Shown one piece after another: positions 1 through 9,453 of a stretch of 64,000 nucleotides of DNA (the stretch's first letter is position 1; every line of letters starts with the position of its first letter). This DNA is from Aralia elata (lineage: Eukaryota > Streptophyta > Magnoliopsida > Apiales > Araliaceae). The position numbers and the translations under genes were made by a program. The notes below the pieces were generated by a model. That model saw only the letters and a list, made by a program, of their open reading frames with translations, was not told the DNA's origin and made no database searches. The stretch is from NCBI GenBank assembly GCA_034770075.1, contig CM068385.1:58656939-58720938 (forward strand), read 5' to 3'.

Positions 1-1808
1 GAATAAAGCTTTAGCATTTAATCATGACAACAACCTTGCTTGAATAACAATAAGCTAAGGTAAATATTCTTGCTCAATGATATTAAACTCGCTTTAAATG
101 AAATAACAAGTTTGAGATAGGAAAACTTGCCTCGTGCGTAGATTACAGATTTAAACAATGCACGTTCCTTAATCACCCTATACATTTTAATTATAAAATA
201 GTAACAGTGATTAGCTATAGAACAATATACACACTTTAGGATTTATTCTTATCCTATTTCACTTAATAGATCAAATGTCATTTGATATTCATTTTGCTTA
301 CCACTCATTATAGTATCTTATTTATCATTAAATACTTCAATTTAAATTTTAATCATGTACACAACATCATAAAATAAAAATAAAAATATTTCAGTTACTG
401 TTCCTCGTCGGGGCGGGAATTCCCTGAACAAAACTCTCGCCGGGGCGAGACCTCGCCGGGGCGAAGATTCCTTTGCATTTTTCTCGCCGGGGCGAGAGAC
501 TTGGCAGTCGTCTTCCCCAGCTCGCGAACCAGTGAAAACTTAGGCCAATTTTGGCCAAATTTTCCGAATTCTACCATCCAGTACACAAATTAAATATACC
601 CAGACATCAAATATGCTAGAAAATAATTACCCAACATGTTTTCTAAACATTTTAATCATTCTATCACATAAACAACCAATTTAAACCCAAGAATTTCACT
701 GTTAAACAATTTATTCAAGTTTTGACCATTTTCATGAAATCAACCACTGTAAACTCATCTTTCAATCATTTTAATCCATTCAAATTACATTCTTTTCGTT
801 TTTCATCGTATTAACACAATCAAAAGTCAATTTACCGATTAATAATCTAATTGAACATCAATTATCAAATATATATGCCACACATGAATTAAGACTCTGT
901 AAAAACAAAGACTTCATTCTAAATCATGCTTTCATGAATTAAATCTTTCAAATTAGTTTATAATCATCACATAATCTCTAATACATGCTTACTAACAATT
1001 ATAACCAAGTAATTCATGTATTTAGCATGTAAATTCATATACAGTGAAGTAGAAATCATTTACAGAGAAGTAAAATAATAAGAATATAATGAAGAACAAA
1101 ACTAAAAGAATTATACCTTCAAGCTATATATGATTCTTAGTTTCCCTTTTCTTCTTGATTCTCTCAATCAACAAAACTCTCTTACTCTCAATTTTCTCTC
1201 TATTCTCACCTTGATAGAACTCTGTTTTTTTTAGCAACTGATAAACACTTCTTACTTAACGTATTCAACCTTCAAATAAAAATTGATGAAACATAATCAC
1301 ATATTTTAATTTTAAAAAATCATCAGTTACATAATTCAAAAGCCATAAGGCTATGTTTGGCAATTACAAATAAAATAACTCTTTATTTCCAACCAAAGGT
1401 CATAAGGCCTTGTTTGGTTTGATGGAAATAAAAACTCTTTCCATTTATTTTAATAAATCATTATAACATATAGTTTTAAATGTCACACCTCTAATTTAAT
1501 TGAACTTATTATTAAATAAATTCAATTAAACATTACTAACTAAATTAATAATTTCATTTAACAAATAACAATAATACCAAATAAATTCTCTTATTCAAAT
1601 AAACCTTTTCGTCATCTAATTTAATTATTAAATTAAATTAGAATAACATAACAAATCACATTCAAATAACATTTAACATTATTAAACTTAACATATACCC
1701 ATTTCACAAAAACTTAATAAATTAATTATTTAGCTCAATAAATTAATAAAAATATTTATATAATTCAACAAATATTTTTATTCAATCACAAAAATTGCAT
1801 TCGTTACA
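1..1808 (-). repeat. 3' LTR of element D, truncated by the window edge
   Basis: The sequence matches 60764-62594 almost base for base. It ends at 1808 with the TGTAACG terminus (reading minus). About 0.9 kb of this LTR, including its TGTGACAC end, lies left of the window. It contains a short GC-rich dyad cluster at 405-497 in otherwise AT-rich DNA, and the conserved GGTATAATTC splice-donor-like site near 1113-1120. No coding capacity is seen. Confidence 0.95.
405..497 (-). other. Cluster of CTCGCCGGGGCGAG-type dyads in the D LTR
   Basis: Four related GC-rich dyads occur: a degenerate one at about 405-418, a perfect one at 435-450, one with an altered arm at 451-466, and a perfect one at 482-497. 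Each perfect copy has a 7-bp inverted repeat around a 2-nt centre. The other D LTR (61173-61284) and the E LTRs carry equivalent clusters. Confidence 0.8.
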
Positions 1809-1966
1809 TCTTTCCCTCCTTAAAAGGATTCTGTCCCCAGAATCACAACGCAATTAAATCGTCCGTTACATTCTCCCCTACTTACAAAGATTCTGTCCCC
1901 AGAATCGCAATATAAAGACTAAACAAATAATAAAGGAAAATTTTGCATCATTTGCTCTTCGAGTTC
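1809..1966 (-). other. Element D 3' UTR: polypurine tract and duplicated hairpin/PPT module
   Basis: Read on the minus strand, the purine-rich tract at 1809-1826 immediately precedes the LTR start and is the expected plus-strand primer. Upstream is the perfect hairpin GATTCTG-GGGA-CAGAATC (1827-1844). The same hairpin recurs at 1889-1906, followed by a second purine-rich stretch and a second TGTAACG motif (1864-1870), about 62 bp away. The site of plus-strand priming is therefore duplicated in sequence, although only the LTR-proximal copy abuts the LTR. Confidence 0.8.
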
Positions 1967-3206
1967 TCACGTTGCTTCTTCAGCACTGTGGTTCCTCCAG
2001 ATTACCTTAACAGAAGGTATCACTTTATTTCTAAGTACTTGCTCCTTCCTGTCCACTATCTGTACAGGAACCTCTTCATAAGATAAATCTTTCTCGAATT
2101 GTAGCGGTTCATATTCTATGACATGTTTATAATCAGACTTATACGGTCGTAGCACCGATATGTGGAATACATTATGAATGTGGTCTAACTCGGGAGGTAA
2201 AGCTACCTCATAGGCCACCTCGCCTATTCGTTTCAGCACTTCGAAGGGTCCAATAAACCGCGGACTTAGTTTACCCTTTTTACCAAATCTGATTTTTCCC
2301 TTCCAGGGAGATACTTTGAGGAACACAAAGCTCTCGACTTCAAATTCGCGATTTTGTCGGTGTTGATCAACATACTTCTTCTGTCTGTCTTGAGCAGCTA
2401 TCAGTCTGGCTCTTATTACCTTGACAATTTCAGCAGTTTGTTGTACCAGCTCGGGTCCCAATAGTCGCCGTTCAACAACCTCATCACAGCATAACAGAGT
2501 TCTGCACTTCCTTCCATACAATGCTTCGTATGGCGGCATTCCAATACTCGCGTGATGACTATTGTTATAGGAAAACTCGACCAGAGGTAAATGATCATTC
2601 CAGTTGCCTTTAAAAACCATGACGCACGCTCGAAGCATATCCTCCAACGTTTGAATTGTTCTTTCGCTCTGGCCATCGGTTTGAGGATGGTAGGTTGTAC
2701 TCATTCTCAACTGCGTTCCCAAACAAGCTTGCAGACTCCTCCAAAATTTTGAGGTGAAACGTGGATCTCCGTCTGACACTATTGACACTGGAACACCGTG
2801 CCTTGAAATAATCTCCTTTACGTATAATTTCGCCAGCTGATCCAAAGTGAATCTGATTTTGATAGACAAGAAATGTGCTGATTTCGTCAATCTGTCAACT
2901 ATGACCCATATTGCGTCATAACCCTTCTGAGTAGTTGGAAGCCCTACCACGAAGTCCATCGTGATATGCTCCCACTTCCATTCTGGTATCTCCAAGGTCT
3001 GTAGCAAACCACTTGGTCGTTGATGCTCTACTTTAACTCTCTGACAAGTTAAACACTTCGCAACACACTCGGCAACCTCTCTTTTCATGTTTGGCCACCA
3101 AAAATGTTGTCGAAGATCCTGGTACATTTTTGTGCTACCCGGGTGAATCGAAAATCTTGAACTGTGAGCTTCGTTCAAAATCTCCTCTCTTATTGCCAAT
3201 ACTGAC
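1967..3206 (-). pseudogene. Element D integrase with truncated chromodomain (pol 3' part)
   Basis: This is the C-terminal part of the D polyprotein. It would carry the integrase that inserts the cDNA and a chromodomain that targets chromatin. Visible in order are the HHCC zinc-binding region (H..H then CLTCQ), the catalytic core with D in MDFVVGLP, D in IVSDGDPRF and E in DGQSERTIQTLEDM, the C-terminal region ending in VFHISVLRP, and the start of the chromodomain (VKVIWRNHSAEEAT). A TGA at 1967-1969 replaces the Trp codon that B has at the same position, so the chromodomain is cut short. The 5' end is severed by element A at 3206; the frame resumes at 35534. It cannot be expressed as a full Pol. 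Confidence 0.9.
3202..3206. other. Left target-site duplication CTGAC of element A
   Basis: CTGAC at 3202-3206 is repeated at 35529-35533 directly after the A 3' LTR. A 5-bp duplication is normal for Ty3/gypsy integrases. Confidence 0.95.
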
Positions 3207-5325
3207 TGTAGACACCCAAATTTTGCACTTCCTATACTAACCTTGACAGGAGGGCAAAATCGTCAATTGACCCGGCCCGTGAGAATAAAGGGTGGACATA
3301 AAGACGAACACTCAAAGCCACCACCACGGGACGAGATCGAAGCCGACACGACGACACGCGAATGTCGGGAGTCAGTTACTGATCGCTGCGCTTACCCGGA
3401 TGACAGGGCCCGTTTCCCGGCGATTTTCGGACTGCAGAATGCAAGCCCTTCAGCGGAAACCAACAGTACGGCACGAAAATCGAGACGAGGTACGAAAAAT
3501 GAGAAAATCAGCACAGTCAGCCGCAGATCAATCCGCGGCCAAGGACGGAACTCGGGACGACACGGGACTCGAGCGCACGGGACTCGAGCACGGCTGGGGG
3601 GAGAACCAAGGGCCAGCCGCAGATCAATCTGCGGCCAGTCGCAGATGGATCTGCGGCTGCCCTTGGCAGTCCCTTATCAGGCCATTTCGCATACAGAAAC
3701 AGAAGAGAATCCAGCAGCAGCAGCAGCTCGGGGAGAGAAAGAAAACAGCAAGGAAAACAGCAAAAAATAAGAGAGAAAAGAGTGAGAAATAGTGAGAAAT
3801 TGTACCCATTTTGTGAGGTTACACCTCATATTTTCTACTCTAATCAATACACAAATTCATACATATTGTGGGGATCATTTGCAAGGTGAAAAATCTTTTG
3901 TTTTAGCATTTTGATTATACCATTTTTGCCAAGCTTTTGTCATCCGAATCATCTTAAATGTACCTTTCTTGCATTTTATGTGTGAAATCATGGATTAGGG
4001 ATTATTAGTGAGGGTCTCATCGGAATGAAATTCCCCCTAATAGCCCGATGATGTCCGTTTCGTGCAAATTTTAGCTATCACGGTAATGGGTCATTCGTAG
4101 TGTATTTCAATTGTTATTGTAAGATATCCTAAAGCCTTAGGCATCCCACGGTTGTTTATTTACGTTGTATCCATTTTTGCGGTTGTGCAAACAAGTTTGG
4201 ATGTGAGCCTAGGAGCGCGACCCCGTGGTCCAAATCTGATGATGGACGTTTTGATGTGTGTAATAGATTCAAGGGGCTCGTTTTGTAACATGTAATCATC
4301 GGGCCTTAAAACGACGCTAAGGCGAGAATCGGGTTTAAGGCCCCGTAGTAGTAAAATATGTGATTGTTGGCGTTCGGGGGTATTTTGATGGCTTACATGC
4401 CCATGAATAGCCCCGACGCGTGTTTATGCTTGATTAGATTTTGTGACACGACAAATGATTTCAAAGATTAAACAATAAAGATTTTTCTAAAAACAATCAA
4501 AATAGGATATTAGCATCACGAGGCTAAGAATTGGAAATGCTAATGAAAGTCGATTCTTATGTTACGAGAAAGCTAATGAAAAGTGATTTTTCTCAAATGT
4601 CATGAAAAAAATGGTTTTATAAAAAGAAAAACAACGTTTTATTAAACCTTGATACATAGGGCGAAAGAGATCTTAGAAATTGCCCATCGTTTATGAAAGC
4701 AACGTATAAATATCGATTCCTATTTTTGGTTAGGGTTTAACGAACTCATGTTTTGCCAAAACATCACTTAATAAGAAATCTCATAGTTTTGACAAAATTA
4801 AAATCAAGCATGTCTCATAAAGCTTTATCGTATAAGCCGAAAAGACATTCTGAAGCGTTCTCAAATTAAAACACGACTTTCCCTAAAAATCCAAATGATT
4901 CTTTCATACAAACTCACCACAACATTCACATAGACACACACACACGCGCGCGTACATACATATTTCATGAATTAAAGGATAGGAAAGCATCAAGATTGCG
5001 GTAACCGTGTTTCACGGAAGTCGGGGGGTGCCTAACACCTTTCCCTCGCTTAAGCAAGCCCCGAACTCTATGAATCTCGGTTTGCAGACCAATTAATTTG
5101 GAGTCACATATGAGCCAGCGATTTATAAAAAAAAATAGAAACTCGGATGAGTTGGTACATCCATTTCAAATATACCAACTGGCGACTCTGGTTAATTGGC
5201 TCATCATAAAAAACGATCTTTCAAAACCCCGTCGACATTAATGCCGACCTTTTCCCCAAAATCACCTAAACCCAAAAGGCAAAAAATAGGAAAAGGACGA
5301 GAGACGAGAAAACCCGGCGTCGACA
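3207..5325 (+). repeat. 5' LTR of element A
   Basis: It begins TGTAGACACCC and ends CGGCGTCGACA. It is repeated as 33409-35528 with scattered substitutions and small indels. It holds a dyad cluster (3521-3656), a short CA/CG-rich microsatellite near 4934-4963, and the block GCGGTAACCGTG...GTCGGGGGGTGCC near the 3' end, which also occurs in the diverged LTR at the right edge of the window. No clear TATA box was identified. Confidence 0.95.
3521..3656 (+). other. Inverted-repeat cluster CCGCAGAT-NN-ATCTGCGG in the A LTR
   Basis: Three dyads occur at 3521-3538 (one arm mismatch), 3617-3634 (perfect 8-bp arms) and 3640-3656 (first base changed). The 3' LTR repeats them (33726-33743, 33822-33839, 33844-33861). 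A further perfect copy sits in the 3' UTR at 32402-32419. Confidence 0.8.
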
Positions 5326-5326
5326 G

Positions 5327-5345
5327 CTGGCGACTCTGCTGGGGA
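5327..5345 (+). other. Primer binding site of element A (Ogre/Tat type)
   Basis: CTGGCGACTCTGCTGGGGA starts two bases after the LTR. This string is the PBS I recall for Ogre/Tat elements, reported as complementary to a tRNA-Arg 3' end; the tRNA assignment is from memory. Confidence 0.85.
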
Positions 5346-6123
5346 CATTAGAGGGCTTAAGCCGCTTTCAAATCTTGATGCTATCATATCCTTTAAAATG
5401 CATGAAATGTGTGTGTATGCGATATTTTGATTTGTTTCTTTTTTGTTTTGTGAATGTGTGTTTTGTCCAATAAATGAATGGTTGAATGGGATTGCTTTAC
5501 TTTTAAGTAATCATTTTCATACGGTGAGGACGATGAATGTGAATGTATGTTGAGAGAGTACCTCCTCCTGAGGCGAACCTGTCGGTTGCTTATTACTGGA
5601 CTCGAAGGGGCTGCTCCCCGAAGATGGCTCAGGAAACGCACCACCCAAATCCGCTCCAATCGAAAGGACTCAGACGAGTAGATTGCGAAGATTTGGGGAC
5701 CTTCATGCCGAAAAGCCCGTGAGAGTAACCCTAGGATAGGTCAGCCTCAGATTAACCCAACGCAGGAAAAGTCTCTTCATGCCCTTTTACGTTCACGCGT
5801 ATAAATGTCATGATCCCATTCATATATGCTTCCCTTTCTGTCAAAAGGAATTACTAACCTCTATGTTTTGCAGGGAACAACTAAGGAAGCATAATAAAGT
5901 CATGCTTAGCATTTGTATTTGCATTAAAAGACTACTAACTTTCTGTTTTACAGGGAAAGATTAAAAAACCCAAAAAAAAAAAAAAAAAAACCAAAAATTT
6001 ACAGCTTTAGCATGCATCCACATTTTTTTTATTCCCCAGGACTAAACTTCGAACCATTGTTTCTGTAGGATTGCTCCTCAAACCCGTTCGCAGTCTAAGA
6101 AAGCCCACGTCTCTATCTCTGAA
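5346..6123 (+). other. Element A untranslated leader with repeated splice-acceptor-like modules
   Basis: No supported gene is present. Two similar modules combine ACTAAC with a pyrimidine stretch and CAG|GGAA: one ends at 5873 and the other at 5953. A third acceptor-like TTTCTGTAG ends near 6069. A run of 19 A lies at 5972-5990. The gag start codon follows at 6124. Confidence 0.55.
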
Positions 6124-8424
6124 ATGGCTGATCTTCCCAATCATAGTTCCATATCTCGGGAAGAGTTTGATGACTTTAAAAAGCAAATGATGGAAATGGC
6201 CACAATGCTAAAAGAGCAGTTCCTACTCAGACAGGATCCGCAAAACCAGGGACCGCATAATATTCCACCACCAGGGGGTGACCAGAATCCTCCTAAAAAT
6301 GTTGCGAACCTGTGTAAAGATGACCAACCCCAACTCAAGGACGAGCCAGTCATCCCAAGGGCCGTTCCCGTACCTAACAGGACAGTGATTATTATCCCAG
6401 AGGAAGGGGACACTGACGACCTTCGGAAAAAAATGAAACACATGGAGGAGACCATCCAATCTCTACGAGGCATAGGCTCCCTGGGTAGGGTTAATTACTC
6501 GGATCTATGTGTCTTCCCCAGAACCAGATATCCAGAAAAGTTCAAAGTCCCTGAGTTTGAAAAATACAATGGAAAGGGAGACCCCTATACACACTTGAAA
6601 ATATACATTGGAGAACTCGGGTCTTATGCCGAGGACGAAGGGTTGAGGATGCAGCTGTTCCAGAAAAGCTTAACAGGGGAGGTAAGAATCTGGTATGCCC
6701 GCCTTGACAATGCCCGAATCCACAACTGGGAGGAATTGGCCCATACCTTCTTAACCCAATACAGCTTTCAGGCCTAGATGGCCCCTGACAGGTACCAAAT
6801 GACAAAAGTTAAGAAGCAACCCAGGGAATCCTTCAGGGATTATGCACAACGATGGAGGGGTATGGCCGCACAGGTGAATCCCCCGATGAGCGAGTCAGAG
6901 ATGGTGATGACTTTCGTAGATATTCAGGAGGCCCCGTATTATGAGCGGGTTATTTCAGGGATTGGTAGGCCTTTCGCTGAAATGATAAAACACGGAGAAA
7001 TGGTGGATATGGGTTTGAAATCTGGCAAAATCCGGGATTTCACTGCTTTGGAAACGGCTGCAGAACAAATACAGAGTGGAAATTATGGCAGCACTTCCCG
7101 TAGGGTGCAAAAGAAAAAAGAGGAGGATGTTTCCCTCATCCTTCATGGCTCGTCTAGAAAGGCAGAAAACCATCTTCCGGTACAGGTGCAGAGAGTAGGG
7201 CCGTCCCGGCAGCCTAACTTCGCTGATCAGAGGGCGGAAGGGCGAAGGAGATATGAGGCCTCGCAAAATCGAGTATTCACCCCGCTCGGGGAGCCTCTTG
7301 AACGGGTCTTAGCGGTATTGATGGTCCAAAAGAAAATAATCAATTTGGCACCCCCGAGTGACCCAAAAGGAAGAAGGTTTGACCCAAGCAAGCGATGTGC
7401 ATACCACTCGGGTTCCCCGGGTCATGATACGCAGGATTGTTGGACGTTGAAGCATATAATTCAGAATTTGATCGATAGTGGGGAAATTGTGGTGGAACAG
7501 CCAGACTCCCCAAACGTTAAGGTCAATCCCCTGCCTAGACATGATGGAGGAGGGGTCAATATGGCGGAGGCCAGTGAAGCCGAGGGGCCGTCAAGGTTGA
7601 ACTATGTGCAGAAAATTGAGGAAATGATCAACATGATAAATGATCACGGGAATGCGCGGGGAGCGCCCATTAAGTTGATGGGTGTAAGTAGAAATACCAC
7701 TGAGGGACCTGTCAAGTTGGCGGCACCGAAACCCCTCATTCTTGCGGCAAGGCCGCAAATCTCTATCAGTAGTCTAAAGAGGGTACCCTGGAATTATGGG
7801 GGGATGCCAGAGGAAGCGGCCAGTTGTGCTTCTGTGACGACAAAAGGGAACCCCTTATATCTTCCCGGGCGAGTCCTTGAGAGCCAAAAGAAGAAAAATG
7901 AAGAGATCTCCGAGGAAAAGGCCATAGAGTTCTTGAAAAGGATGGATCACCCGGAAACAAGAGGGATCCAGATTTTAAATAAGGAGTCGACCCTGACGTC
8001 AATCATGGACTTAGTGTTATCATCCAATGATCACTGCAAAGCCGTGGCAAGAGTCCTGGAGGAGGCATACGTGCCCAAGGAAATTAGTGAGGAATGTTTC
8101 GGCCAACTGGTAGGCCATCTGTTGGAGAGTGATGTAATATCCTTTGCCGATGAGGACATCCCCAAGGAGGGAAGAGGACACCGAAAACCACTGCATATTG
8201 CGGTAATCTCCTCGGGTTATATCATGAATGGGGTGCTGATTGATGGAGGATCGGCGTTGAATATCTGTCCCCTCAGTACATTGCAGAAGATGAACATCAA
8301 TCCCAAGCGCCTACGGGCCAGTCATGTAGTGGTGCGAGCCTTCGATGGCTCCCGAAGGGACACAATCGGAGAAATAGAGTTACCTGTGGAAATAGGACCC
8401 TGTACTTTTGATATCTCTTTCTAG
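6124..8424 (+). pseudogene. Element A gag and protease N-terminal part (interrupted by a stop)
   Basis: This frame encodes the structural protein that packages the RNA, followed by the protease that cleaves the polyprotein. The first segment (6124-6777) has a coiled-coil-prone N-terminus and the retrotransposon gag core (KFKVPEFEKYNGKGDPYTHL, then LTGEVRIWY). TAG at 6775-6777 interrupts the frame just before MAPDRYQM, and the gag core continues in the same frame (ESFRDYAQRWR). A single CCHC-like knuckle, CAYHSGSPGHDTQDC, lies near 7396-7440. The protease shows the IDGGSALNI active-site block near 8240. TAG at 8422-8424 ends the segment where relatives read a Gln codon before VLDI. The start is the first ATG after the leader (CTGAAATGGCT). 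Without readthrough it is non-functional. Confidence 0.88.
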
Positions 8425-9287
8425 GTCCTAGATATTGCGGCCAGTTATAACTTGTTATTGGGGAGGCCATGGATACACATGGCCGGAGCAGTTCCTTCCA
8501 CGCTCCACTAACAAATCAAACTAATCATTGATGGGAATCTGGTAACGATCTCGGCAGAATGTGATGACCCTTCTCCTCCCAGAAATGGCCTACTGGTGAT
8601 CAATGTGGATGAGTCGGCGGCACCTGCCAGCTTTCAGGCACTGGAAATTAGCACTCCCCACTATAGATGCCTGGGTGCCCCAGCCGTGAAAACCAGGATC
8701 TCTCCAGAACTTACCTTCGTGGCAAAGGAAATGATAAAAATGAACTTCCATCCCGGACAGGGGTTAGGAAAGAGCAGTCAGGGAATCACCAAGCCCATCC
8801 AACTACCACAGCAGATAGGCAAAGCAGGGTTGGGGTACCATGAGGGCATAGCACGGAGACACCGTCAAAGTGTGGCCCCGATCCGATTAGCTGGCAGTCC
8901 GGTGACCAATGTCAACAATGAACAGGGGACTAGCGAGCCTATGATTGGGGTAGGGAATGGAGAGTTAACCCTCGCAAGTGATGAATCGGCCAAGAGGGAA
9001 AGCTTCCTACGGGAGGTCGCGAAAGAGTTTGAAACCAAGTGCTATATCCCCGGACAATTAAATGGAGAGGGGACGGATGTTGTCATGTCACTGGAAGCCC
9101 GACAGGGTGTGCCTATCATCGATTGGGCGGGGCTAATTATTCCTGGAAAGGATAAGAAGAGGGATTCAGGCTACGTAGCCGTGATCATCGGGGAGGTGTC
9201 TGATGTAAGGCCACCTTTTGTCCAGCGCATTTCATCTGACCTGACCGTCGACAACTGGACCATGAAACCAGTAATATCCAAACAAGG
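8425..9287 (+). pseudogene. Element A protease C-terminus and G-patch-like domain
   Basis: This continues the gag frame. The conserved protease tail YNLLLGRPWIHMAGAVPSTLH is followed by TAA at 8509-8511, consistent with a lost Gln codon. From 8596 the frame is open to 9291 and contains a G-patch-like block (MNFHPGQGLGKSSQGI ... GKAGLGY, about 8737-8841), a glycine-rich nucleic-acid-binding motif known downstream of protease in plant Tat-type elements and some betaretroviruses. The exon most likely ends at 9287, at the donor of the gag-pro/pol intron, two bases into a Gly codon. Confidence 0.8.
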
Positions 9288-9453
9288 GTAAAACCCGACA
9301 TCAGGGTGGTAGACCCCAGAGGATGGGGGAATGGAGAAGTGTATTTTTGTTGTTGTTTTATTTTGCATAATTATGTCGTTTCTTCGTGTTATTTGAAAAT
9401 GTGATCGTCGTAGAAAGTAACTTATATATGACAAGTATTTTGTTTCATGTCAG
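9288..9453 (+). other. Intron between gag-pro and pol of element A
   Basis: The 166-nt segment begins GTAAAA (9288) and ends TTTCATGTCAG (9453), is T-rich and AT-rich, and separates the gag-pro frame from the pol frame, which is shifted by one. Joining 9287 to 9454 completes a Gly codon and brings pol into frame. An intron at this position is established for Ogre/Tat elements. Unspliced RNA would stop at TAA 9289-9291 and make Gag-Pro only. Confidence 0.8.

Noticed and set aside
3243..3792. ORFs of 166-180 codons in the A LTRs (also 33307-33997)
   Set aside because: They overlap in two frames over the GC-rich dyad region of an LTR, have Arg/Gln/Lys-rich low-complexity composition and no domain; more likely chance.
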